NCBI GenBank assembly: GCA_914767715.1
Contig: OU612075.1
Location: 2,976,001 to 3,040,000, forward strand
Length of the DNA: 64,000 nucleotides
Source of the DNA: Membranipora membranacea
Lineage: Eukaryota; Bryozoa; Gymnolaemata; Cheilostomatida; Membraniporidae
Direction of reading: 5' to 3'
The translations under genes were made by a program, and so were the position numbers. Positions 45,221 to 57,183 of the stretch are shown piece by piece. The notes below the pieces were generated by a model. The model saw nothing but the letters and a program-made list of their open reading frames with translations. It had not been told where the DNA came from and ran no database searches. Within the stretch, counting starts at the first letter, position 1. The number at the start of each line of letters is the position of its first letter.

Positions 45221-46606
45221 AAGGATTTGATGCAAACACCAAGCTAGTAAGTACAATGATTACAACCAGTGGTCTAAGTGGACTTTTTTCATTGTGGGTG
45301 CTCTGCTCTCTAGGCCCAACTAGACGTGATGCAGTCAATGATGCAGTTGCAGGAAGATTTTTTTTGCAAAACCAACCAAACAAATAATGCAAATTTATGC
45401 ATGTTGAGCATAAAATTGAGAATGATTGATGTTATGATTGTTCTGGTCACTAAAAGACATTAACACCTGTTTTTTCACAAATTTCAATGGGAACTGTGTT
45501 CTAAGCGTCCCCTTTTATGTTTTTGTGGGTTCTCAGTTCCCATCACTTCTAACACTGAGTACAATTCTCTGCGAATACGATTAGCTGGTTAAAAGCATGT
45601 GTTTGTTATTCAGAATTGATGGAAACAGTGAATGTATTTAGACAGAATGACAATGGGTTTTCCTTGTCACGCGGCTGTGGTTTTTGGGTTTTTTGGTTTG
45701 GTACTTCTAAACCAAAAACCCAACAACCCTTGCTGCGTGACAAGGCCAATTATGGGTGGCAAGGAAAAGCTTTGTGCCAAACATTTTTTTTTAATTGCAT
45801 TCCAACAAAACAAATCACCATAACAACAAGTCAAACAGACAGTGTATATATAAATATACATCATTTTATTTGGCAGACAATATCATCCTTGACGCACGAT
45901 GTTTTCCATAACGTGCCAAAGAAATTACGGCAGTAATTTCTATGGAGCGTAGCCAATGTGGTGTCTCTGACTGGCTATCATGTGGGTTGGGTTGTCCCCA
46001 AACCAACAGTTAATCAGAGTCTACACACTGGCTAGTCATGTGATGAAGAGAAAACCTCCCAGCTCCCTGACGGCAGTCAGGAAAAAAGATAACACAGTAG
46101 AAATTACAAAATGACAAACTTTGACGAAGAATCTCACTGAAAGCTTTATTGACTACCAACACATCAGTTTTATTGTGAGGCCAGGCAAGAATCAGTTGTG
46201 TCATATAAACACGCAGCAGCAGTTATCCCTGCCCTGATAATGCCTCTTACTTATACTTATATATATCGTGCCATGTTATTTAATATTTTAATTTTACTAA
46301 TCATATTTTGATATTACTTTATATTATATAATCAAGTATACATTATTAAGCATGATATATTGTTATTTCAGGAATCAGAAGTTGCTCAATGATTTTGTAC
46401 AGGCACACCGATCATCCGTGCAGAAAAGGACTTAAAATACCAGCGGTCCTCCGATTGTTTCCACATGGAAAGATCCTTCGCTGTCTCTTTGAAATAAACT
46501 GTAGCCAGAATACCAGCAGGCAAGGGTACGGGTCGACCACCATGGATCCTAGCACCTGTATTCTAGAGAGGCCAAGTCTCATTGCATGGATGACTAAGAA
46601 TTGTTA
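45221..46606. other. Intergenic between gene B and the P450 locus
   Basis: Holds an imperfect foldback at 45660-45745 (CCTTGTCACGC.. pairing with ..GCGTGACAAGG, about 37-bp arms), but no supported exon. Low-content open frames occur on both strands. Confidence 0.45.
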
Positions 46607-49600
46607 TTATTTCCTCAGTGAGATGGTACACTTTAGGTCACTGAGAGGTTTAACCAGAACCCTCTGTCCCAGCTCAAATGTCTCAGACTCGTCTAACTTC
46701 AGTCTGTAATTCTGAAAGAATTTCGCTAGCAGCACCTTCATCTCTATCTGTAATAAAAATTAAATTAGATGATTATTTGTGTCTTTGAATTCTTAACATG
46801 TGAAATTAGATTATTAGAAATTATATAAAACTGTTATGAAAATAAATTTGTTTCAAAATATCAAATCTTCAAGCTAGCAAGGAAAACTCTGGGAAAACTA
46901 AGGCTCCGTTTTTTAAACTCATTTTTTGATCTAAGTTAAGACTATTTACATGCTAACTGAATAGAATGTTTTGAACACAACTCACATTTGCCAGGTTTTG
47001 GCCGATGCAGTTCCTAGGCCCAATAGAGAATGGAATGTTACAGTACGACGGTATGGCGCTGTAAAAGAAAAAATTGTCTGTGTGTAATTATGAGCCATGC
47101 AACTATTGGAGTAGGCCAGGCAAGGCTGCATTCTTAGTTTGATAGAGCCATAAACATAAAGACTTTATATGTTTATGGAGTGGCATTTCAAAATCAACAA
47201 TTGGATAATGATATTTGAATGCTACTACTATCACCGGGCAGAGCTATTGCTTTCTACTTGTACTTATATACAAGATAGCACAAGCTTGCACAGAAATGAG
47301 CACAGTTTGCCTGTTAACATCGATTCTTTAGCCTTATGTAATACCTCTAGATATTGTTCCATTTGTGTTTGCTAAACAAACATTATCATGACAAAAAATG
47401 ATATATTATTTTAAGCTAGTGAATTGTTTATTATTCAATACTCCTAGCAAATAGAACAGAGTGGTTTCCACCTACCTTTGTGACTTGTTGTTGATGACAT
47501 CGAATCGATCAGGATTAAACTTGTCAGGGTCAGTAATATACTTTGGATGGCGGCAGCAACCCAGCACGTTGATCTACAATGGTATTAGAAGTTTGCACAC
47601 TGATCATGTGATATACTATTGCATAAATATCTCTGAACGATAGAGAGTGAATTAATTCACTTAGCAAGAATCCCAACACAAGGAATTCGGTGTGACGACC
47701 CGACTCAAAAAATACTAATTACGGACAGGAACATGCTAGGATCTCAAACTAAATTGACTCTAATAATCAGAGATACACACTATAATAGTGTAGTTTTGAT
47801 GTCAGTGTGGGAAGTTTGACCCATTGAAAATATTTCATCTTTGACCTCGAGATCCACTCTTTGTTCACCCCTAGATGCTTTCTGAAATCATTGAGGATTT
47901 CAGGACCATCATTCCAAGGGTAGTGGATGTGGCTGGTGATGACTAGCACTGTGGTCAGCCCCAAAAGAACTGACTGAAAGATAAATTGAGTGAGCATTTA
48001 ATCTCTTATACCTGCTTATTTTTGGGTCTCATTTTCATATTGCCAACAGAGAAAATAGGGATAGTAATGACATCAGAACATCATCATCTCATCTCCACTA
48101 AAGAGTAGATGATTTATGTAGCCAAAATCCTGACTCTGTTGTTTTCCAATTGGCTGCTTAGCCATGAACAAGGTTCTAATCTTATTAAGAGTTGTGATTC
48201 TTTTGATCAAGAGAAGACAACTTTTGAAACATGCTGCTTATTGTTACTCACCATTGCCAATGCGCTTTTAGGCAGAATAAAACCACCAAAATTTGTTTCT
48301 CTCTTTGTCTCCCTGATCAACGCAGAGACAGGTGAGTAGAATCTGAGAGTCTCTTTTATTAAAGACGACATAAACGGCAATCTGGTCATGTGATCATTAG
48401 TCACATTGACATTCTCACCGACAATATCATCAACCTCCGCCTATAACCTAAAACACAAATTTTCCATAATTATTTGATGTCAATTGTTAGTTGAACAGCA
48501 GAACATCAATTTGGAGATAACACAAGAATAAGAAGCCTGAAATATCTATTATCCTTACATAAAGTTGACCAATTGATCTATCATCAGGCGTGTTGGTCAT
48601 TGCCACACCGCTGTTATGTTCGAATGCAGGAAAAATATAACTAAAACTTTTAGTTCAAAACAGAAGATTGGGCTGGCCCTAGAGAGGGTCGAAACTTGCA
48701 TATTAAAGGTTTGATGTATCCTAGAAAATGGAATATCTCCTAAAGGTGTGAGGCGGTAATGACAATTCCTAAAGTGTGAAGCAAGCCGCCACAGAAACTA
48801 ACACAGGCTCTAATCAGCTATTTGCGCAGTGACAAAGATAGACCAAAATAGCTGATGTTCAGATAATGTGTTTTGCCCTGTTGGCACTTGAGGTCATGTG
48901 ACAGACACAGTGCCAAGTGTCTAAAAATGAATATCATTTTTCAAAACACCCTTGAATGAACGGGTCAACTGTCACATGTCAACTCATTTCAACCTTGACA
49001 TGTGTCAGATCATGCTAGGCCCTTAAAACGAACAGAAGTCGGATGGATTTATCGCTTTTGCACCAGAGGACCAGTTTTTCTTCGTTATCTACTATGAAAT
49101 TAATTGCATATCTTTAGCCGTTATCGATCAAGTATGTTTGGTTCAATAAACATTTTGCTATCCATTCTGGTAGGTCAGGTCGGCAGCTCGCGTGTGATTG
49201 TGTGAGTCATTCCGGCAGTATAGGTTGGCAAAATATGTAACTTTCTTCAGAACGTCATGCAATTGATGGGGAAAAATTTAAAAGTTTACCCCCAAACCAT
49301 TTGAAACTGATATTTCACGTTAAGGAAGGTCGGATCTGATAAAGGTGAGGCGTTTACCTTTCCAGCAGATCGGGTCTGTGCCCAAGTTCCATGACCAGCA
49401 GCGACAGAGTGTTGGCCGCTGTATCCATACCAGCAATAACAAAAGACACAAACTCATCTATCAGCTCAGCGAATGAGTAGACGCTCTCATCATTTACTAC
49501 AACAACAACATAAATATATTGTAAAATGTATAACGCGCATTACACTAACATTAAATTACACTATGGTGGAGTGGAATGAGCTATAGGACAAGAGAACACA

Positions 49601-51079
49601 ACTCTGGGTAGTGAAGAGTCGTTTCCACCTACCTTTGTGACTTGTTGTTGATGACATCGAATCGATCAGGATTAAACTTGTCAGGGTCAGTAATATACTT
49701 TGGATGGCGGCAGCAACCCAGCACGTTGATCTACAATGGTATTAGAAGTTTGCACACTGATCATGTGATATACTATTGCATAAATATCTCTGAACGATAG
49801 AGAGTGAATTAATTCACTTAGCAAGAATCCCAACACAAGAAATTCGGTGTGACGACCCGACTCAAAAAATACTAATTACGGGCAGGAACATGCTAGGATC
49901 TCAAACTAAATTGACTCTAATAATCAGAGATACACACTATAATAGTGTAGTTTTGAAGTCAGTGTGGGAAGTTTGACCCGATTGAAAATATTTCATCTTT
50001 GACCTGGAGATCCACTCTTTGTTCCCCCCTTGATGCTTTCTGAAATCATTGTGGATTTCAGGACCATCATTCCATGGGTAGGGGATGTGGTTGGTGATTA
50101 CTAGCACCGTGGTCAGCCCCAATAAAACTGACTGAAAGATAAATTGAGTGAGCATTTATTCTCTTATACCTGCTTATTTTTGAGATAACTAAAACTTTTA
50201 GTTCAAAACAGAAGATTGGGCTGGCCCTAGAGAGGGAGGGTCAAAACTTGTATACTAAAGGTTTGATGCATCCTAGAAAATGGAATATCTCCTAAAGCTG
50301 TGAGGCAGTAAATGACAATTCCTAAAGTGTGAAGCAAGCCGCCACAGAAACTAAAACAGGCTCTAATCAGCTATTTGCGCAGTGACAAAGATAGACCAAA
50401 ATAACTAATGTTCAGATAATGTTTTTTGCCCTGTTGGCACTTGAGGTTATGTGACAGACACAGTGCCAAGTGTCTAAAAATGAATATCATTTTTACAAGA
50501 CACCCTTGAATGAACGAGTGCCAGTGTCAACTGTCAACATGTCACATGTCAACTGTCACATGTCAACTCATTTCAACCTTGACATGTGTCAGATCATGCT
50601 AGGCCCTTAAAACGAACAGAAGTCGGATGGATTTATCACTTTTGCACCAGAGGACCAGTTTTCCTTCGTTATCTATGAAATTAATTGCATATCTTTAGCC
50701 GTTATCGATCAAGTATGTTTGGTTCAATAAACATTGTGCTGTCCATTCTGGTAGGTCAGGTCGGCAGCGCGCGTGTGATTGTGTGAGTCATTCCGGCAGT
50801 ATAGGTTGGATAAAATATGTAACTTTCTTCAGAACGTCATGGAATTGATGGGGAAAAATTTTAAAAGTTTACCCCCAAAACATTTGAAACTGATATATCA
50901 CGTTAAGGAAGGTCGGATCTGATAAAGGTGAGGCGTTGACCTTTCCAGCAGATCGGGTCTGTGTCTAAGTTCAATGACCAGCAGCGACAGAGTGTTGGCC
51001 GCTGTATCCATACCAGCAATAACAAAAGACACAAACTCATCTATCAGCTCAGCGAATGAGTAGACGCTCTCATCATTTA
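46607..51079 (-). pseudogene. Cytochrome P450, CYP46-like, 3' half, broken
   Basis: Minus-strand exons in frame: 49496-49358 (I helix, FVIAGMDTAANT), 48447-48252 (K helix ETLR), 47573-47476 (DPDKFNPDRF), 47058-46986 (haem loop FSIGPRNCIG) and 46747-46607 (C-terminus, stop TAA). All junction phases agree. The pattern, including DEFVSFVIAG, LPFMSSLIKETLR and a KPLSDLKCT-like ending, is closest to CYP46A (cholesterol 24-hydroxylase), an ER haem monooxygenase. Two defects: the K-helix exon has an in-frame TAG at 48443-48441, third codon in, and upstream lies a tandem copy with a second I-helix exon (51079-50941) and a second DPDKF exon (49730-49633) but no K-helix exon. Exons for the N-terminal half are not seen up to the window end. 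Either a pseudogene or a recent mutant allele. Confidence 0.82.
47463..49616. repeat. Intragenic tandem duplication in the P450 locus, unit 1
   Basis: Spans the I-helix, K-helix and DPDKF exons with their introns. It abuts unit 2 (49617-51198) head to tail. Exon sequences are nearly unchanged, while introns differ by a few percent. Confidence 0.9.
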
Positions 51080-51198
51080 CTACAACAACAACATAAATAT
51101 ATTGAAAAATGTATAATGTGCATTACGCTTACATTAAATCACATGGAGTGGAGTGGAATGAGCTATGGGACAAGAGAACACAACTCTGAGTAGTGTAA
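49617..51198. repeat. Intragenic tandem duplication in the P450 locus, unit 2
   Basis: Matches unit 1 except that it lacks the segment equivalent to 48023-48637, which in unit 1 holds the K-helix exon; the break in unit 2 is near 50182. Both donors and acceptors of its two remaining exons are intact. Confidence 0.9.
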
Positions 51199-51349
51199 AA
51201 TGTAAAAATGTAAATCACTTTTTATTTAGCTGCTCTCCAGCAATCTTTACATGAATATAAGATAGATACATATACATATTCAATTTATCGCACTCCTGTA
51301 CAAGGTAGGAGTGGGCAAGCTAGGCTATTGTCTAGAGAGCTCACCTCCT

Positions 51350-51440
51350 TCAGCAGCATGGGTAGTGACCGGGATTCGAACCTGCAACTCTCAGATTGAG
51401 ATGCTCGATTCCTAACCACTACGCCACCCTGTCTGAATAG
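51350..51440 (-). mobile_element. tRNA-derived SINE head
   Basis: On the minus strand: GGGTGGCGTAGTGGTTAGGA (A box) and GCAGGTTCGAATCCCGG (B box), about 75 bp. It is the most tRNA-like sequence in the window, but it has extra bases in the anticodon region and no closing acceptor stem that I could pair. Confidence 0.6.
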
Positions 51441-51484
51441 CGGGCTCGCTAATAAGCGCCATTAACCCATTCTTTTTTTCGGGA

Positions 51485-51775
51485 TGGTGAGATGGCTTAC
51501 TATTCACTGCCAGGCGATTAGTGTCGCAAGAGTTGTGGGTTCAAATCCCATTGGGGGAGCCTTCAAGATTGATTGTTCCAGCTCCCAGCACCCTTGGGTG
51601 GATACCTCTTCACACTAAAGGACATGGCTATTTACTGTACTGGATTACATTGCATCGAGTTACATTGTATTGAAGTGCATCCTAATGCATAATTGTGTAA
51701 CATTGGATTGTATTACATTGCATTAAATTGCATAAAATTGCATTGAATAACATTGCATTGCATTGTCTTGGGATG
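51485..51775 (+). mobile_element. tRNA-derived SINE with tandem ATTGCATT tail
   Basis: A tRNA-like head (GTGAGATGGCTTACTATTCA, then GTGGGTTCAAATCCCATT) is followed by a body and a tail of degenerate ACATTGCATTGA-type units (51640-51770). The head differs from the 2.7-kb family, so this is a second SINE family. Confidence 0.6.
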
Positions 51776-54495
51776 TTTTCAGATTTGAAAATTGAAATCA
51801 GTCGGTCTAATTCCCATCTAAGACTCAGACTAGAACTCCCTAGGAAGTCCATCCAACACCTTATTTGTCAGAGATTTTTGGTCTCATAGCATGTCAAATA
51901 TTTTGATGGAAATTGATGCCACATTGGTGAGCTAATGAGAACATGTTAATAATGAAAAATTTTAATTTAAAATCTAGGTATTATTATATTAAAGCTCCAT
52001 TACTTTGGAAATAGTGTACAATAGAACAACAACATAGACCTGTTGGGTAATAATATTAGCTATAGTTTTGTTTGGCTAGTTTGGGTGTGACTTTACAGCT
52101 TTCACCCGATAACGTGCTAATTTTTATACAGTGATTAGATTAAGTAATAAATGTTAGCTAGTATTATTATTTCCAGCCAGTGCGAGATAATGAGTTTTGC
52201 CTACTACGAAAATTTCATTTGAGAAGAAAACTTTCTATTCATTACCCAACTTCATAAACCCTTCTATTTTTAAGAAATGCATTATTGGTAGCGAATAAGC
52301 TTCTAGGCATTCCTCTGGTAGTTTAATAATAGACAGCCAAAAATATTCACCTGCAAAACACCTGAAACCAAGAAGTTCAGGATATAAAAACTCCCTGCTA
52401 AAAGTTAGTATTGAATAATGGATTGGAGTAGAAGTTGCCCTCTCTTATTACATGGTCAGATAACTTTTTTTTAGATACAGCTATCGGAGAAAACAGTTGG
52501 CCACAAACAGTTAAGGATAGAACTGTTGAATACGTTCGGATAGATCTAATACTGCACAAGAAGAGCAAAGCTACAACATGGTTATGCAAGGTAGTCCGCC
52601 TATCCTTTTGTTGATCCTGAAGTTGATATCGCCACAATAATGATGTGCTGGTTGACATCAATATTATAGGGTATTATATGGGTTCGCTTTCCCGATCTAA
52701 TCTGGGAAACATAAACTTTAAAAATATCCAAACAATATCATGTCTGATGGTTTGATCACAAAACCTGCTGGCACTAAAAAAGCTATTAAGAAACTGTGAT
52801 TGATTGGTCGTTTCTAGACTCGCCAAAATTTGAATACCAGCTGCGGGATTATAAAAGTACCAGGTATTTACAGATTGGAGGAAATAAATTACAGATTATG
52901 AGTACAAGTTTGTATCATCGATCATATCGAAATATTGATTCAACATTTCCTTGTGGGAAGAATACTAGCTGATAGTGATTTAATGCAGTGGTGAGGTAGG
53001 TTGGGGGGGGGGGGGGGTGCAAGGGTCACATATTCTCAGCTTTTCTAACCTTTGTACATCTTGAAGGAAGAGGAAACTTTGCAGCGAGCACCGAACCTTT
53101 TTCCTGTTAACCTGCTGTAAATTTCGGTGTTCTAACTGGCACTGGGATTTGATCCACTCTGCCAGAATGGACGGAAAACTAAGTGACAGGAAATCTAGAC
53201 AAGACATGTTGTGCAGCTTCACTGGGGCGCATTATTGTAGGGACACAACGACATACAGTAGCACTACGGTTCACTCACAAAGTTCATTGATTTGCAGCCA
53301 ACAGTCTGGGTGTAATGATGATAAATCGAGCAATTAGGATCGGTATCTGAATCTAAATATTGCAAAATGCCTAAATTTTTTAAAGAATTTGAAATTTCAA
53401 ACTGATGGCAGTCTAGACTGCAACTCTAACTCTCCCTTTGAGTATTTCTTGTTAAAGTTATTTAAGATTAACATTGGCTATGAGTCGATTGAATGACTCA
53501 AATGAGGAGCAATAACACAACGTCACAATAGCTGTACTGAAAGAACGCATACAAGAAACCAAAATTATTCTGACATTGATCCCTTATCAAAATATTAAAT
53601 AATTGAGAAGAATGCTATGCCTGAAGACGAATGCCCCTCCTCTCTAGCTTAAGTTATTTAGCAGAAATGTACAATTGGAACTTTGGAGTTATCCTACTGA
53701 TGATTATGAGGAAATAACTACTTTAGTTTCCTATTGACAGGTTTTTTATAGGGATTCTAAGGCTTGTTTGCGGGCGGAAGCCCGCTGCGGGGTGGGTCCG
53801 GGAGGGGAGCCATAACGCCCTCCCGGAGAAGGGGGACGTAAAATTTTACATATTTTGTACCCTAAAAGCCATGTTGTTGTCAATTTTCACTCATTTACAA
53901 AACTAGACAGATCACATTATATTTTTACAACTTGTGAAAACTGTACAGAACTACATGTACCTGGCAAGTAATTTATTGATTGTAAACAATATATAAATAA
54001 ATGATTGTGATTCAGTACATCGAAGTCAATTAAAGACAATTTAATACAGCATCTGTTTACAAACAATACTTGTGATTTAAGAATATTCTTTTCCAACTAT
54101 GTCAGAAAAAAATTAAGTCACATAGTCATCATTTACATTGATAAAAATTGGCTCATTTGCCAATCTTACTCTACTGTCCACTTTCAGGTTGGCAAGCCTG
54201 GACCATAGACATTTCTATGGCCTTGAATGACTGGGCTGACCTGGCTGACTAATAACAACACACTACTACTCCTATTTGTGATTGTCTGTCACTCATCTCT
54301 CATCATTCTCAAGCCACCACTCACTCACCTGTTCCTTGAAAAGAATCATTCGGGGTTGGCTGATTTTTGGCTGAACCTGATCTGCTTTTGGTGTTAGCAG
54401 GTATTAGAAAATCTCAATGTTCACTAGTAGCACAGAAATACAGCTCTGGTTCTTAAAGAGTCACAAAAACGATCCTTGACCCTGAAATAACCTTG
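51776..54495. other. Mostly gene-free, one possible exon
   Basis: At about 52475-52610 on the plus strand, after a T-rich tract ending TTTTTTTTAG, a frame reads WPQTVKDRTVEYVRIDLILH and on to a stop; it looks coding but has no partner exon. A G run of 14-15 bases lies at 53006-53020. A family-2 GC-rich repeat lies at 53768-53845. Nothing else was recognised. Confidence 0.3.
53768..53845. repeat. GC-rich interspersed repeat, family 2
   Basis: GGGCGGAAGCCCGC (hairpin), then GGGTCCGGGAGGGGAGCC and CGCCCTCCCGG, laid out like 23125-23215. Confidence 0.5.
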
Positions 54496-54500
54496 GTACT
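54496..54500. repeat. Target-site duplication, left
   Basis: GTACT directly precedes the TGTGGTAC terminus and is repeated at 63165-63169 after the other terminus. Confidence 0.85.
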
Positions 54501-55812
54501 TGTGGTACGGGAAATCTCAAAAGGGTGGAACACCTGGCCGTTACCTGGCTAGGGTTTGGTTTTCAGGCTAACGGTATCTAGCGAAACAAACTCACCATGA
54601 ATGAGCCGAGAGAGGATACCTCCTGGGTAGAGAATTCCTGGATAGCTATCTTCAGCCTAGAGAGGGTCGTACTGGTGGCAAAGCCAACCTAGCAGAGCTG
54701 TTTACTGAGGGTCGTACTGGTGGCAAAGCCAACCTAGCAGAGCTGTTTGCTGAGGGTCGTACTGGTGGCAAAGCCAACCTAGCAGAGCTGTTTACTGAGG
54801 GTCGTACTGGTGGCAAAGCCAACCTAGCAGAGCTGTTTACTGAGGGTCGTACTGGCGGCAAAGCCAACCTAGCAGAGCTGGTGTCTCGAGTAGCTTACAA
54901 GCGGAGCTTGTAGCGGGTGCATTTATATCTGATAGTATACGTTGCAAAGCGGGATGTACCCTTAGCACCTTAGCCTTAGCACCATGAATGAGCCGAGAGA
55001 GGATAACTCCTGGGTAGAGAATTCCTGGATAGCTATCTTCAGCCTAGAGAGGGTCGTACTGGTGGCAAAGCCAACCTAGCAGAGCTGTTTACTGAGGGTC
55101 GTACTGGTGGCAAAGCCAACCTAGCAGAGCTGTTTACTGAGGGTCGTACTGGTGGCAAAGCCAACCTAGCAGAGCTGTTTACTGAGGGTCGTACTGGCGG
55201 CAAAGCCAACCTAGCAGAGCTGGTGTCTCGAGTAGCTTACAAGCGGAGCTTGTAGCGGGTGCATTTATATCTGATAGTATACGTTGCAAAGCGGGATGTA
55301 CCCTGACCTTGCCCTCTGAGCAGATTAAGCGGGACGCACCCGGAACCTGGACTGTGTAGCCTTAGCTATATGAGGTGTATTGACTATATATTCAGACCGG
55401 ACACTGAAACGCACTTGGTGGGAGTAATATTGGAAATGCGATAGACTGTCTGTGATAATACTGTAAGACGGTGCAGCCGTCTTAATATTGAGTTCCATGT
55501 CGATAATTGCTAAGATTAAATGTGTATAGAATATATATTTATGATGTCCGTGAGATTGCTTCTGCAATAAATATATATATGTTGAAGCCGTCTACATGAT
55601 ATTGATAATATAATATGTTCCAGTTTAAATCAGGGTAGATAACCCTTTTCAAATCAGAATGACTCTGTTGGACTTTGAATATTCTATATTTAGAATATTC
55701 AAAGTTAGTAGGCATGATACATCCATTATATTAGCAGATAGCAAGAGTTGTCCCCTCAATAATGCGTGTTACTGGGCTCGCTATATTATTTAGTAGCCTC
55801 AAAACTACCTCA
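54501..55812 (-). repeat. 3' LTR (left), with an expanded internal block
   Basis: 1312 bp. It contains two blocks of a 45-bp tandem unit (GAGGGTCGTACTGGTGGCAA..), five units at about 54660-54880 and four at about 55047-55225, because a stretch of about 390 bp has been duplicated. The other LTR has one block. Confidence 0.92.
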
Positions 55813-56119
55813 GTTGCCTCAATATAAAATTATGTGTGAAACGCATCATTTATTTTATTTTAATCCCCAGCAGATAAGAACTTTGGCTATCATAAACTAC
55901 CAATTCCATTACTGTGGCTCTGTACATGCTGAAGTGAATCCTGTGAGTCACTGGTCTGGTGGGAATTGATAATAACTAAGGTGAGTAATATTTTCTATGT
56001 GTCATGTGTTCAGCAACACATTTGAATGACTGACAGAGAGATTGATAGTCATAGCCTAATAGTCTAAGGATAAAAAGCCATGAATGTATAGTAATATATA
56101 TAGATATGTTCAACTCAGT

Positions 56120-57183
56120 CTAGTCCATGAAATAATCTTGATACCTTGAAGGCAGCCTCCTTTCTCTCCTTCTTCCAACACTTACAGCAGGCCCATCAGG
56201 GTGACTAGTATTGTGTGATTGAGAAGTGTTGTTTTGACCTAAGTCAGGAGGAATGCAATCGTCTGACCCATCAGGCTGTATGATAGGCCTTGGTTGGGGA
56301 CACCATATTGTCATAGTTATATCTATCTTGGGTGGTAGTTGTAGTCATAAAGTCATCACCCAGATCATCTGGATCTAGGATAAGATCATCATCTGATTGG
56401 TCCATCCCATGCTGAGACATGAAGTCACCCGGGTCAGGTTCAACTTCAGTCGGGTTAGGACTATATAATTTCAATCTGCTGTGATGCTCTATCCCCTCCT
56501 TTCCCTTCTCTGACAGTACATAGGTGTCAAAATCTAGTACTTTAATGATAGAGTGAGGTCCACTAAATTTTGTTTCCATCTTGGAGGGATTTATCTTTTT
56601 GACCAGCACTTGATCACCGTCCTTTAGCGGGGTGTGTATCAAGTGGTCATAACCCTCAATTTGTACGTTTGGGGCCCCCAGACACTTGCTGTAAACATAC
56701 TTTATTTTTTCATTAAGCTTCCGTACGTAATCTGTTACAGGTATATTGTCCCCGGGAGGACAGAGCACAGCTGGAAGTCTCACCTCTCTGCCTAACATAA
56801 CCATGTTTGGGGAGAACCCCGTAGCAGAGTGAGGAGTGGCTCTGTAGGCGGACATTACCGTATCTAGGAGATCATCCCACTCTAGATGGGTATGCTCAAC
56901 ACAGGTAGGTAACTGCGATGTAACCTTCCCAATCACTTGTTCTGCATAGGAGTTACCCATTGGGTGATACCTTGCCGAGAATGTTTGTTTACACTGGCCC
57001 AGATTGCTCAGCTCTTTCATCAGCTCAGAGATGAAGGCGCTGCCACGGTCAGAACGCAGTACTCGGCTATAGCCAAAATTGGCCAACAGGCCCTTGTATA
57101 AACTTTTAGCACAGGACTCGGCATCAGGTTGGGCAAAAGGATATGCCTCTGCCCAACGAGAAAAGTGCTCTACGGCCATTAAT
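56120..57183 (-). pseudogene. Ty3/gypsy pol: integrase core and C-terminus
   Basis: The integrase core continues from the zinc-binding part across an in-frame TAA at 57186-57184. The second and third catalytic positions are visible (SDRGSAF and NSYAEQV). The position of the first reads VEHFSRW, with Glu where the family has Asp. The C-terminal frame ends at 56271, and the typical basic pol ending (RRRERRLPSRYQDY) lies in another frame to 56120, implying a frameshift near 56290. No chromodomain was recognised. The enzyme would insert element cDNA into the genome; this copy cannot. Confidence 0.82.

Noticed and set aside
54652-54867. Repeated proline-rich peptide frame in the LTR, also at 62343-62591
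   Set aside because: Created by the 45-bp tandem unit; it lies in LTRs and varies in unit number, so it is not a gene.
54660-55225. Spaced repeats resembling a CRISPR array
   Set aside because: Units are contiguous with no unique spacers, the genome is eukaryotic, and the array is inside an LTR.
55813-56119. Possible env gene between pol and the 3' LTR
   Set aside because: Only about 300 bp, with no long frame, signal peptide or membrane segment.
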